A stretch of 64,000 nucleotides of DNA from Takakia lepidozioides (taxonomy: Eukaryota; Streptophyta; Takakiopsida; Takakiales; Takakiaceae), in contig CM060733.1 in assembly GCA_030704615.1 (NCBI GenBank), positions 24,056,001-24,120,000 of the forward strand, written 5' to 3'. The notes under the pieces were generated by a model. It worked only from the letters and a program-made list of their open reading frames with translations, searched no databases and was not told the DNA's origin. Shown here one piece after another: positions 1 through 64,000 of this stretch. The first letter of the stretch is position 1, and each line of letters begins with the position of its first letter. Made by a program: the position numbers and the translations under genes.

Positions 1-830
1 GCGTTTGAAAGGTTTGATGAAGGAGACCATGAAGTCAAAAAATGAGCCAAAGTGAACCAGTAAACGAATGTAGTAAAGTAATGAAGCAAACATAGTTCAT
101 TGAAGCAGACCAAAGACAGTACACTGGACTAACGATGGGACTGACTTGTGCCCCACATTTGGCCGACCACCGAATTTAGTGGGTCTGTGGTGGTCGGTGG
201 TCGGTGGACCAGCGAGCAGACCAGCAACCGTGGTCCAAACTCAGTCCACTCCGTGGAGGTAGCAGACCAATAACATTAATTCAGTAGTAGACCACATCCA
301 GGAGTACTACATACATCGACAGATCAATAACATCGGACCAACACACCACGTGGATCACTACTCTATACAAAACGTCGACCAAAAGTAGAAGTAGTAAACC
401 ACGACAGCAGACTCATGAAATGTTCCACAGACCATATAAAGCAGACCAATACAATATAGGGGTAGCCCAAGACAGTACACTCGACTAACGATGGGACTAA
501 CCTGTGCCACCGAATTTGGCATACCACTATTTCATGGAGGAGACCAACAACCGTGGTCCAAATTAAGTCCACTCCGTGGAGATAGCAGACCAATGACTTC
601 AGAAGCAGACCACGGCCAGGAGTACAACATACATCGGCTCACAAATAGACCACGTGGAGCACAACTCAATACAAAACATCGAACAGAAATGTTTAGCAGT
701 AGACCACGATAGCAGACTAATGAAATGTTCCACAAAAGTGTACATCATATATAAAAATGAACAGGTCTGCACAACAGACCACATGAGTGAATTTTCATTT
801 ATTGCCAGGCCTAGATGAAATAACCCACCT
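1..830. repeat. Degenerate CAGACC repeat field (left block)
   Basis: AGCAGACCA, GTAGACCAC and close variants recur every 20-60 bases, almost all in the CAGACC orientation. A longer unit with TGGTCCAAA and CCACTCCGTGGAG occurs twice (about 230-262 and 552-585), so larger duplicated blocks are also present. No gene is convincing here. Confidence 0.7.
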
Positions 831-1106
831 CGGCTTTGCAACAAAATTTTGTCCTGGGGTTTATTAACACTTTGTGGTCCCGTTCTAGACGCTTCATACA
901 CTCCATGGATCGAACTGGCCCCTACGGTGGGGGTTATCACTACTGGTACACCCTTTGTGCTTGACCGCATGTTGAGCATCTGCGACGGACCACGAGCTGA
1001 GACCTCAGACGCCATAACCTTCACACAAATATCAGACAACAAAACATCAGCAATGACCACCCAAATGCACTGGGGAAAAAAAATGGACTGCAAAAATGCA
1101 ATGGAA

Positions 1107-1433
1107 TCAGACTTTTGTGGGCGCTGTGGGTGTCTGCAATTGCACCACTCTTGTGGCAGGTATATCTTCGACTACAGTGACTGGTTCCACAGAATGAGAA
1201 GGGACAGAAACATGTGCGTGTGTTTCGACAAGGTCTGATGAATGGTCTGCTATGGGGTCGAACATGCGGAGCATATCAACGGATTGGTCTATTGCCAGTA
1301 GTGGGTCTACAGACGAGTCGGGGTCCACAAAAGTAAGCGGCAAAACGGCCAAAGATGCACCCTCATCTACAGTAGACCCTGCCTCTAACAGATGGGGAAG
1401 GTCACCGACCAAACTGTCAGAGTCATAGTCCAT
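1107..1433 (-). CDS. Possible acidic protein fragment, unknown
   Basis: The - strand frame is 108 codons, rich in Asp, Ser and Val (MDYDSDSLVGDLPHLLEA). Low-complexity acidic composition and its position on the same strand as the gene at 2694-5481 suggest a possible downstream exon. No domain is recognised. Confidence 0.25.
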   Translation of the reverse strand: MDYDSDSLVGDLPHLLEAGSTVDEGASLAVLPLTFVDPDSSVDPLLAIDQSVDMLRMFDPIADHSSDLVETHAHVSVPSHSVEPVTVVEDIPATRVVQLQTPTAPTKV

Positions 1434-2870
1434 TGTTGCAATTGCAGAATTGGTCTGTACTATGGATAAATGAGCACTGACGCCTTCCCGGTTCTATTCA
1501 GGCAGTGCTGTGTCAAAAGGTCTGGTGGCAATGGTAAGGACCACTACCATTCTCTGCTTCTCAGCAGATGTTGCAGTGGGGGGGAAAAGAATTGCTCATC
1601 TCATTTTTGGCAACTCGTATGTGCCAGGGAGGATGGGTGTTGCTTCCTGGGTTATCGCCAAGTCTCCAGATGGTCTGATGTCCTGCACTGGTAAGGTCTG
1701 CTGATGTTGGAATGGTGAGGTGTCGGCGTCCATACCTGCGTCGCGATGCACTTCTGCGGTGCATTTGTCAAGCAATGTACCAGCCAGGGTGTCCTCCGGC
1801 AAGGTCTGATCTTCTCTCCTTTGCTCCAGCAAGGTCTGATCAGGTCTGCACTGGTCGGGAAATGTCTGCTCTGAGATGGTGTGGTGTGGTGTGGTATCCT
1901 CTGGTCTTTTGGGGTATGGTCTGTTGTGCACTCGGATTGTGTGGAGTCCTGCACTGTGGTCTGGTCTGCTGTGGTCTGCTCTTGTCTTGTCTGGTGTGGG
2001 GTGGTCTGGTCTGATTTGGGTGGTCTGGTCGTGTCTGGTCTTGTCGGGTCTGCCGTGGTGTGCTCTGGCCTGCACTGGTATGCTCAGGTCTGATTTCCAC
2101 TGCAGCGGTCTGCTTTGCCAATGTGATGGGTGCCCGCTGATCTGGAAAGGTCTGCCCATGTCCGATCTGGAAGTTGTTATCTGCAAAGGTCTGCATAACC
2201 AAGGTCTCCTCGGTAATTTCGGGTAAGGTGTGCAATGCCTCCAGGAAAGTTTGTTTTGGCAACGAAAAGTTTTGTCACCCACATTCTCTGGCTTGGGATC
2301 ATTGGCAATCTAGCCGGGGGTCTGTTGTTCCTTGTTCTAAGAAATCCAGTCGGTGGTCTGCTGGATGGCATGTCGGTACTTGGGATTTGGCTGGGAAGGG
2401 TCTGCTCGCTCCACAGTCAGCTCGTTGCGGGTCTCCTGGGTCTCCATGGGAGTTGGGTTCTGTGTGTCTGCTGTTGTACGAACTCCAATGAGCCTACACT
2501 TAACGGGTGACACGACTCCAGTATGGCCACGGCGGGCTCGTAGAAGCTACCTTGTGCCATTGGCGTACTGGTCAAGAGCATTCCAAACAAGCTCGTCCTC
2601 TGTATCATACTCTGCAACATGTCACAAACACGTAAAAAACAAAGCACTCATCCCTGGTCTGCTAACAAACGGAAGAATACATGGGGGTATTATTCACATG
2701 GGGCTCTGTTGGTTGTCATGGTTCATAAAGTCTACTAGAAGGTTTTCGTTCATGGTCAACGTTAAGGTCTGTTTAAAAGGTCTGTTCAAAAGGTCTGTGT
2801 AAAAGATCTGTTTAAAAGGTGGTGTAAAAGGTCTGTTAACAAGGTCTGTTAGGTCTGATGACATGCCATG
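1225..2870. repeat. Degenerate GGTCTG repeat field (right block)
   Basis: GGTCTG(C/A)T recurs every 10-40 bases, densest at 1800-2060, where TGGTCTGCTG units almost abut, and again at 2765-2860 (AAAGGTCTGTTTA). The orientation is opposite to the left block. The long open frames here (for example 1596-2282, -) are by-products of this repeat. Confidence 0.75.
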
Positions 2871-3930
2871 ATCTAGGACTGTGGTCCACAGCCCAATATC
2901 TTTCATAAGCCGATCCATGAAGGCCTCGTCAAGCTCTCCCAGAGCTGCAACACGGTCCTTTGCTAGAAACCCGCTCCAGAGCACTTGGAAAGCATGTCGT
3001 TTGTTGAATGCAATGTCGAAAACCGCACGCTCCTACACAGTCACAAACCACATCATGGCGTCTTGCGTGATACTTTCCCGAGCCTCTTCGCTTCCGTGCA
3101 ACAGGACCATCCGCAGGTTGTGAAGGTCTTTTTTAATTTGGTGTAAGACCTGAAATTGCCAAATTGCATCCATTGACGGCGGAGGAAACAATCTGCCATC
3201 TCCTCAAAAGCAGTCTCTATCAAGCTCGCTAAGTGCTCCGGACGAACACCAAATATTGGGTGGGTGATGGCCATGTGCCTTATCTCCAGTGGGCGTGGGT
3301 CGTGCATGAGAAAGAGTTGCGCAATAAGCGGTGGCTCGGTCTCCTCTGCCAGAAGCGCCACTCCATACTCACGGGCTTTGTCCAAAACACGAGTCGCTTC
3401 CTCCGCCGTGAACTCCATTGAGGAGTGCTGCGGAGCAAAGGTCCACCGGGAGGCGACGATGCGGTGAAGCTCATTGTACCAGTCCAGATGCCGATTGCTT
3501 TCCCCACAACGAAACTTCGGAAGAGTGGGGTCCTCCTCATTAGTCGTAGACCGCTGTGGAGGACGCCATGGTCTGCCTAATGGGAAAACAGTTCGACCAC
3601 GCAATGTGGTCTGCTGAGGGTCTGCTGAAGAGGTACGAAGGTCCGCCGGAGGACGGGTCATGGAAGAAAGGTCCGCTGAGCCGGGTCTGCTAGTCTGACC
3701 GGCGCTGTCAAAAGCCTTCACAGCAGACAGAGGCAGGCTTGCTGCGCGGCCAGTGGTACCATCCTGAATTGATGCAATGGCATCAGCTGACTGTGGATAC
3801 AGACTCAGGATGTAGTCACGAATATCACGGACCTCATTCCGGACAAGTGTATTTTCCAAGGGAGGACCGTTCAACCTGTACTTCCAGATTTGCAAAGCCC
3901 TGTACACTCGATTGTCTTGCACATTCGCCT
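2694..3930 (-). pseudogene. Unrecognised - strand protein gene, downstream part, broken
   Basis: The frame from about 3930 (EANVQDNRVYRALQIWKYRL) runs through a Pro/Ser/Arg-rich linker and a structured part (NRHLDWYNELHRIVASRW, PLIAQLFLMHDPRPLE) to about 3150. It then needs a frame change at an A-run near 3135. Beyond that, LHNLRMVLLHGSEEARE and, after an in-frame TAG, FLAKDRVAALGELDEAF continue to about 2830. Composition looks like real coding sequence, but the breaks suggest a pseudogene or unmodelled introns. No family is recognised. Confidence 0.45.
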
Positions 3931-3954
3931 CCTGAAAACAAACAGCAATATTGG

Positions 3955-4085
3955 CCTTCACATTAGACCAGTAGACCATAGAGCAGTAGACCATAGACTA
4001 GTAGATTGGGCCAGTAGACCATACACCAGTAGGCCATTACAGTAGACCAGTAGAGCATAGTAGTAGACCATAGCCGTGGACCCAT
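3955..4085. repeat. AGTAGACCATA minisatellite
   Basis: About ten imperfect units of AGTAGACCATA or AGTAGACCAGT run back to back, a compact version of the CAGACC family, probably inside an intron of the - strand gene. Confidence 0.75.
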
Positions 4086-4417
4086 GCAGCAGACCACAGC
4101 CACTGCAGCGCCTTTCAAAGCAACTGCAGTACCATGTTGCGCAAAACAGACGCAAAACAGTAGACGGTTCGCAGCAGACCACATATATAATAATAAAAAA
4201 AATACACTATGATTTGCAACAGGGGAAAGTAGTCGCACGGTTCTGGACCTATAGAGCAGACCACAACCAGAATGTTGTCTGCTGCTGTCGGTCTACTGTT
4301 ATGGGTCTGCTATTCTGTACATGGTACTGCAACACCCAACATAGCATATCACTAATTGCAACCAGGAAATCGAAAGACGCAAATACGGTAGGACGACAGA
4401 AAGAATGGTTCAAGTAC

Positions 4418-4903
4418 CTGGAGGCCGTTGTAGTCTTCATCCCTTGGGTGTGATCGTGCCTCCACCCACTTCTTCTCGGCTGTGTCAATGGTCTGCTGTA
4501 TCTGCCCTGATCTCACATAAGCATACAAAAAAGGGAAAAAATCTGGATCTGATTCATCTGGGTATTGGTCTGGCAGAAGACCGTGGGGAAGCAGGTACAA
4601 TGTGCCAGGGCGGATAGGGGTGCCCGTTACATCTCCATGAGCGTCAGTCAGGGTCTGCTGTTTCTTGGTCTGCTTGTTGGGTCTGATATGTGGTGGGCGT
4701 CGTGGGTCTGTTTGAGGGTGTGATTCCTCCATGGGGATGTCCGAGTCAAGGGTTATGTCATGTACCAGCGGGGCGTACCCAATGGGGTCGTTCACCAAGT
4801 ACGGTCTCACAAGTAGTCTCGGCCGCTCTGTCGACATGTCCTGAACATGATCCTCCTCTTCATGAGAGTCTTCCTTACTTGAGTCATCCCCACTAGACGA
4901 CAA
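4418..4903 (-). CDS. Unrecognised - strand protein gene, middle exon
   Basis: The frame opens SSSGDDSSKEDSHEEEDH (acidic), then PRLLVRPYLVNDPIGYAP and GTLYLLPHGLLPDQYPDES to RDEDYNGLQ. It ends at a good donor CTCCAG|GTACTTG (- strand). The next exon could start at about 3930 after TTTTCAG, giving GLQ-EANVQ in frame. The CAGACC repeat contributes part of the coding sequence (KQTKKQQTLTD). Function unknown. Confidence 0.45.
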
Positions 4904-5111
4904 AGTTGAAACGACAGCCTATGGTCTGCTGGTGTTGGTCTGCTGGGACTGACCTGGTTGCAATTCTTTGCTACTCACTCTCATATCCCGTGGTCTGCCA
5001 GTACTGGTATTGCCAGATCTGTGACTTTTGCGGTCTACATTTTTTTAAGCTCAATCACTGAGCTTCCTTTTCTTCACTGGCACAACAAGGCCGGGGCTTA
5101 GCAGGCCGGCT

Positions 5112-5481
5112 TCAGTGTAATAACGCTGCCACACGAGCGACGGCATGCGCACCCCTACACTTTGCAGTGATTTCTTTTGCGACCTTAGACGAACTTGGCT
5201 TGGGCCAAGGCTTGAAGTTCTCAGGGACCATACCTTTGCATCCTCCATCAAGGGCATGGCGGTTTAGAGTCTCTTTGTCCTTGACAATATCGGGGCAAAA
5301 ATGGCACTGAAACCGATCCTTTGGCCAGTTCTCTTTCTCCTTCGCTACGCGCAAGTCCAAAAATGCTTCTACTATTTAGCATCGTACTCACTTGGCTCAT
5401 ACCAGTACTCTTGGCTTTGTGGCGAGGGGCATGCACATATTCCACCCAATCGGCTCCGCCCTTTGGGCAAGCTTCTTCCAT
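5112..5481 (-). CDS. Unrecognised - strand protein gene, 5' part with a C-x2-C zinc finger
   Basis: Two overlapping frames: MEEACPKGGADWVEYVHAP from 5481, and KENWPKDRFQCHFCPDI then LNRHALDGGCKG from 5360. The second has a C-x2-C...H...C spacing like the BED or C2H2-type fingers common in DNA transposases. The joining of the two frames is unclear: the space allows no normal intron. A transposon origin is possible but unproven. Confidence 0.35.
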
Positions 5482-6168
5482 GGCTGCAACCTAAGGAGGA
5501 ATTGTGTCAGAGACGGTCTGCTAAATGCAAATGAAGAAGAGCAAGCAAAAAAGGAAATGAAGGTCTGGCGGTGAAGAAGTCTGGTGAAGTTGATACCTTT
5601 GCACTTTGGCAACGACGGGCACGCGGCCTTTCAAGAGCGGGCGGGCGCTACAAACGAATCGTCAAGTCGAAGAGGCAAAAACCGCGAAGCGCAACACACC
5701 GTGCAGTCGCAAAGTGGAGAGACACGAAAGACGCAAGAGGAGGAAGAGGCGAGGACCCCAACGTAACGGCTCACTGCTAAGCGTGACAGGAGCACGCGTG
5801 CGACCGCCGAGGCCATGCACGTCGGCCATTGGACTGCCGTCGAAACAGCAAACGTCCCGGAGGCACAATAATGGCCGCCGCCAAGGACTTTCATGGTTTG
5901 CCCTAAGTCTGCACCAAAAGGGTCTGCCAAAAGGGTCTGTGGCACTGGTCTGTCGCATTCGTGAGGCAAAGATTGTCTACACTCGGTCTGCCGTCGGGGT
6001 CTGACCAGAGTTCTCCAGGCTGGTCTGTTGGTTCGGTCTTCTCGTTTGGACTGGCATGGTGCACTCTTCTCTTCTCCTGCTCTGCCTATCTGGTCTGCCC
6101 TTTGTTTGCAGTGTGTCCCCACCCGTTTCACCATTGCAATGGTCCCCCGGCTGGGTCTCTGCATTCCC

Positions 6169-6238
6169 GCGGAATTTTTTGTGCAACGAACCAGTGGACC
6201 TTGGAAGGTCCACTGGTTTGTTGCACAAAAAATTCCGC
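6169..6238. repeat. Near-perfect hairpin, 34-bp arms, 2-nt loop
   Basis: Arms 6169-6202 and 6205-6238 are reverse complements with one mismatch (a G-T pair in RNA). The centre is CCTT-GG-AAGG and the ends are GCGGAATTTTTT / AAAAAATTCCGC. Confidence 0.95.
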
Positions 6239-6894
6239 CACACATGCCCATTTCGTCCTGCATCGATGGGTCCACCTGCAAACAACATCCAAGAGACGGA
6301 ACTCGGGAGGAAATTGGAATTTTATACAGCCAGCCATGCACATATGCTTCTGCTATTTTTGCAATGCCATTCCACACATGCTATATGGAGGACAAGCCTC
6401 GAACAAGACAGTGTGACAAGGGAAAGGCCGATTCTCAATTGCTGTCCGCTAAATGAGTCGTACTTGTTAGCAAAGACCTAAATACTTCCATTCAAGTCTG
6501 CAATGTAAACTCAATGTAACTCACTTCCCCGCGCTCAAACAGTCCCACGAATAGGCGAACAACAAAGCAAAAATAGTAGAAGCATATGAACAAAAAAGGC
6601 TGTGGCTTGAAACGATGGACTCCGACGTTGCCAGAGAGTCCATGGAGTCATGCAAAGGGATTCTTCACAACCGCCAAGTCTGTTGGTTCTAAACAATCAA
6701 ACAACAAACAACAGCAAACAACACGAGAAAGAAAAAAAGAGCAAAGGGGGTCTGAGGAGATCGGCGAGTGCCATGGCATGCCCTAAATCCAGACGGTCTG
6801 GATAAAACCGGATCTGGACGGGCAGATGCGCGCCACGTAGGTCTGGGTCTGTTGTGCCGTTCTGGGGTGGTCTGCCGGACGACATGCGCACACC

Positions 6895-7112
6895 GAGCTT
6901 GGGCAGACCCACTGGGGACCCGATGGCGGGCGGACCCAGCGGCGAGGGTGGGCGGGCGGGGCCGCAGTCCGGGGGCGGGCTGGGCGGCGGGCGGGCAGGG
7001 CCGCGGGCGGCTGCGCGGCTACCGACCGCGGTGCGCGGCTCGCAGGTGGGGGTGGGCGGGGCGGGGGAGGGCGACCTACGGGCGTGCGCGCCCTCGCGCC
7101 GTGTCCCACACG
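6895..7112. other. Very GC-rich tract
   Basis: GGGCGGGC-type runs give far higher GC than the rest of the window. Open frames across it are explained by the lack of A/T stop codons. No recognisable protein. Confidence 0.7.
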
Positions 7113-7206
7113 CGCGACATAAACTCCCAATTATTCAAAAATGAGAGGCGCATTACATTGGGGTGTAATGCCTTTTTGTACCTTTTTGTTGCACGTGCTT
7201 TATGCA

Positions 7207-7304
7207 GTGTAATGCCCTGAGTAGAGGGCATTCTCGGATTTTCGGGCCTTCCCTAGGGCTAGTGCCCTCAAATCCGGGAATGCCCTCCACTCAGGGCATT
7301 ACAC
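7207..7304. repeat. 98-bp foldback element
   Basis: Arms 7207-7241 and 7270-7304 are 35 bp each with two mismatches (GTGTAATGCCCTGAG... at the ends), with a 28-nt loop. It looks like a small MITE. Further GTGTAATGCC copies lie at about 7160. Confidence 0.9.
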
Positions 7305-8666
7305 TATACGTAAACCTCGAGTTTGGCCCATCCGTCGGGATGTCCTTCTCATAAGTCTCCGCTAGTAGTGCAGAGCAACGCGAAGCCCTAGTTGGCTTGC
7401 TACGCTTTCTTTTTCATTTCTTTATGTTACTTGAGCAGGTAGCCAGTGGTTGGGTGTTTGTGCCTTGCCTGTGCATAAACTAGCAACATGCCGTCCATTG
7501 GACCCTAGATGGCTTGTGTATCGAGCAGTAGGCTCTGTAAATTCACTGGACGTTAAATAAACTTTATCTTTATCTTTATGTTAACTCTTCCCTTGCTATG
7601 GGAACTTTCCATCCTTTGTAGAGTTAGCTCATGTCAGTTTGTATATAAAGCTTTACAGGGTTACATCATCATCATTGTATACTTTAACACCGTCCATTTT
7701 AAGATCATGAATGGTGGAGATGTATCATGGCCATGGAGTCCAAAAAGGTCAGTGTCGGGTGTATTTGGGAGGCCCCAAGAGTTGCATTGCTCACGGAATC
7801 TCGCAGTGTGCGCCACAGGAAGAAGGTCCACTTTCGATTCACCCTTCGTGTTTGCATCGTGACGTCGAGCTCTACTGCGGGGGATCCATCGCTTATTGCT
7901 TATGAACACGGCCAGCTGCAGGGAGATACTGGTACGTGTGTTTCCAAGAGGTGTTGATTGAAATTCAAGATTTGATCGGTCCAATTGGGAAGTTTCCCTA
8001 ATTTGATACCACATGGCTGCATTCAAGATTGTTTGCTCCTCCATCGTCTGTTCCCAGGGACCGGAGCTGAAAGCACGGTTTGAAGTGTCGAAGAGAACGA
8101 CAAGTGGGTTGGTCGCACTTGTGTTCTGACAATTGGTAGAAATTTTCTTTTGCGGCAGGTCCGCATACATGATTGGGTATAAGGCCCTTGGAAGATTTGG
8201 ACACATGGGTCTGACAGTTTACCAGCAGAGAAGCTTGTAAATTGTTGTTCAGTACGTCGTAACATATAGTCCTAGTGTTTGAGTACTCTTGAGTGTGCGG
8301 AGTTTGCAGAAGGCTGGGATATGGGTCGGTGAGTAAGCAGGCAGCTCAGCGCCTTTCTCGACTATGAGTTATTGGAGATGCTTTGCTTCCTGTCAGCTAA
8401 AAAATAGATCATGCAGCATTTTCTTATACCTCCTGTCGGAATAGCTTGCTTCTTCGGTGCTTTTACTCGAAGTTGTAGCTTCGGTTGCCTTGCGTCTCCA
8501 TTGCTTGTATGTTGGTCGCAGGTGGAGCCAGAGGAACTAGAAGTCTTAAGAGTTCAAATGCAGTTTGCAGGCACTACGTAGTTGTAGACGTGTCGATGCA
8601 CTAAAAGAATGCACAGATAAAAGAGGTACCATATCTTATACAAGTTGTCGTGCCATTTTAAGAAAG
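7305..8666. other. Region upstream of the dynein start
   Basis: No convincing gene. AAATAAACTTTATCTTTATCTTTA (two overlapping pieces) at about 7553-7580 looks like the 3' tail of another retroelement. The promoter and 5' UTR of the dynein must lie here or in an upstream exon, but no clear TATA box or start site can be named. Confidence 0.5.
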
Positions 8667-63338
<54,672 letters not shown>

Positions 63339-64000
63339 AACTGCCATCTGCAAAATCTCTCTGTAATTCGCTCTTCTACAAATGCTGCTATTGAATGGGT
63401 ATGTAAGACCCCTGAGTATTAAGACCCCATGCACCTTTACTACTATAGCTTTGCAGTGATATGACAAAAAGAGAGAACCATTTGAGGATTTGCGAGACTG
63501 AATCCATGGAGGGCCCTCCCCAACTTATCATTAAACTGAACCCTAAACCTGTTTCAGTCTATTGTTGTGGGTGACAAGACAGTACCACGGTATGTGGACC
63601 CCTGAGCCTGACATGGCTCCAGCGGTTGCTTGTACAGAATTGGTAAAATGGTAGCACAGAGGTTCATAGGAGCATGCTCCCATTAGATAGCACGACGGGA
63701 AGAAATGATGCAATGCTTTTGAGATGTATCATTTACTGGTAGATAGTAGTTTTGGCGCAGCGGCTCAGCAGTTATATGCCTATCATGGTGTGGTAAAGAA
63801 CAGGAGAAGAATGGACACTCAGATTTCGTCGCCGGTATAAACGTATAAACAGAGTAAAATGATGGAAACAAATTGGCCCAGTTGTCTGTTGTCTCAATTT
63901 GTAGGAGCAAACGTTGGGTTCTTTTGGCATATTCAGATCTGGGGGCTCAAGAGTAGCGTTGCTGAAGTAACTAGGGTGCTTATGAAGACCACGTTGTGTT
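63339..64000 (+). other. 3' flank of the dynein gene
   Basis: This is 662 bases with no recognisable gene or repeat. A TGTAA at 63362-63366 could serve as a polyadenylation signal, but this short motif is weak evidence. No AATAAA is obvious. Confidence 0.4.

Noticed and set aside
1596-2282. A 228-codon - strand protein
   Set aside because: It is almost entirely the translation of CAGACC repeats (runs of DKTR, PDQT, RPDH), so the open frame is a by-product of the repeat.
3053-3994. The start of the 313-codon - strand frame (MVYCSMVYW) as a true N-terminus
   Set aside because: Those codons translate the AGTAGACCATA minisatellite. A better exon start lies at the TTTTCAG acceptor near 3930.
5631-6377. 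A 248-codon - strand frame
   Set aside because: It runs through the 34-bp hairpin and GGTCTG repeats and shows no protein-like conservation or motif that I recognise.
6768-7220. Overlapping Gly/Arg/Pro/Ala-rich frames on both strands
   Set aside because: They span the GC-rich tract, where stop codons are rare by composition. No domain is recognisable.
7661-8206. A 181-codon - strand frame upstream of the dynein
   Set aside because: No recognisable motif, antisense to the likely 5' region, and unremarkable composition. It is probably chance.

Overview
The window is eukaryotic nuclear DNA, about 45-50% GC, dominated by one very large gene on the + strand. I reconstruct roughly 50 exons (8667-63338) of an axonemal dynein heavy chain of the single-headed inner-arm type (the DNAH3/DNAH7/DNAH12 group). 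It has a complete six-AAA motor, stalk, microtubule-binding domain and C-terminus, about 4,490 codons in total. All 49 inferred introns are GT-AG, and the exon phases add up to one open reading frame ending at a TGA at 63336-63338. A dynein of this kind implies a ciliated or flagellated organism. Retrotransposon signals of plant type (a tRNA-iMet primer site TGGTATCAGAGC and Ty1/copia fragments) point to a green lineage with motile sperm, such as a charophyte alga (Chara-like), bryophyte or fern. That placement is inference.

Layout. 1-6860: a field of degenerate GGTCTG/CAGACC repeats whose orientation flips several times, with fragments of an unrecognised protein-coding gene on the - strand (about 2694-5481). 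6169-7304: a near-perfect 70-nt hairpin, a very GC-rich tract and a 98-bp foldback. 7305-8666: no confident gene. 8667-63338: the dynein gene. 63339-64000: 3' flank with nothing recognised.

The introns hold two LINE families. Family A (FADD reverse transcriptase, C-terminal CX2CX7HX4C finger) has a 982-codon open frame in intron 13 and fragments in introns 31, 36, 44 and 46. Family B (YADD reverse transcriptase) is present as dozens of 5'-truncated copies. Its 3' end is a hairpin AGCTC-NNN-GAGCT, then CCGCGGACGTTATAAAG and a pentanucleotide (ATTTC)n tail. Intron 44 also holds a broken copia element, an LTR-like segment, and a complete 364-bp miniature LTR retrotransposon with a perfect 5-bp target duplication. 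The LTRs of that miniature element contain a tRNA-like, A-box/B-box sequence.

The observations most worth following are: the TRIM element with tRNA-like LTRs; a 941-bp inversion that reciprocally joined a family A and a family B LINE in intron 36; the stem-conserved, loop-variable 3' hairpin of family B; the Cys-repeat N-terminal extension of the dynein; and the fact that half of the dynein exons begin with GT directly after the acceptor AG.
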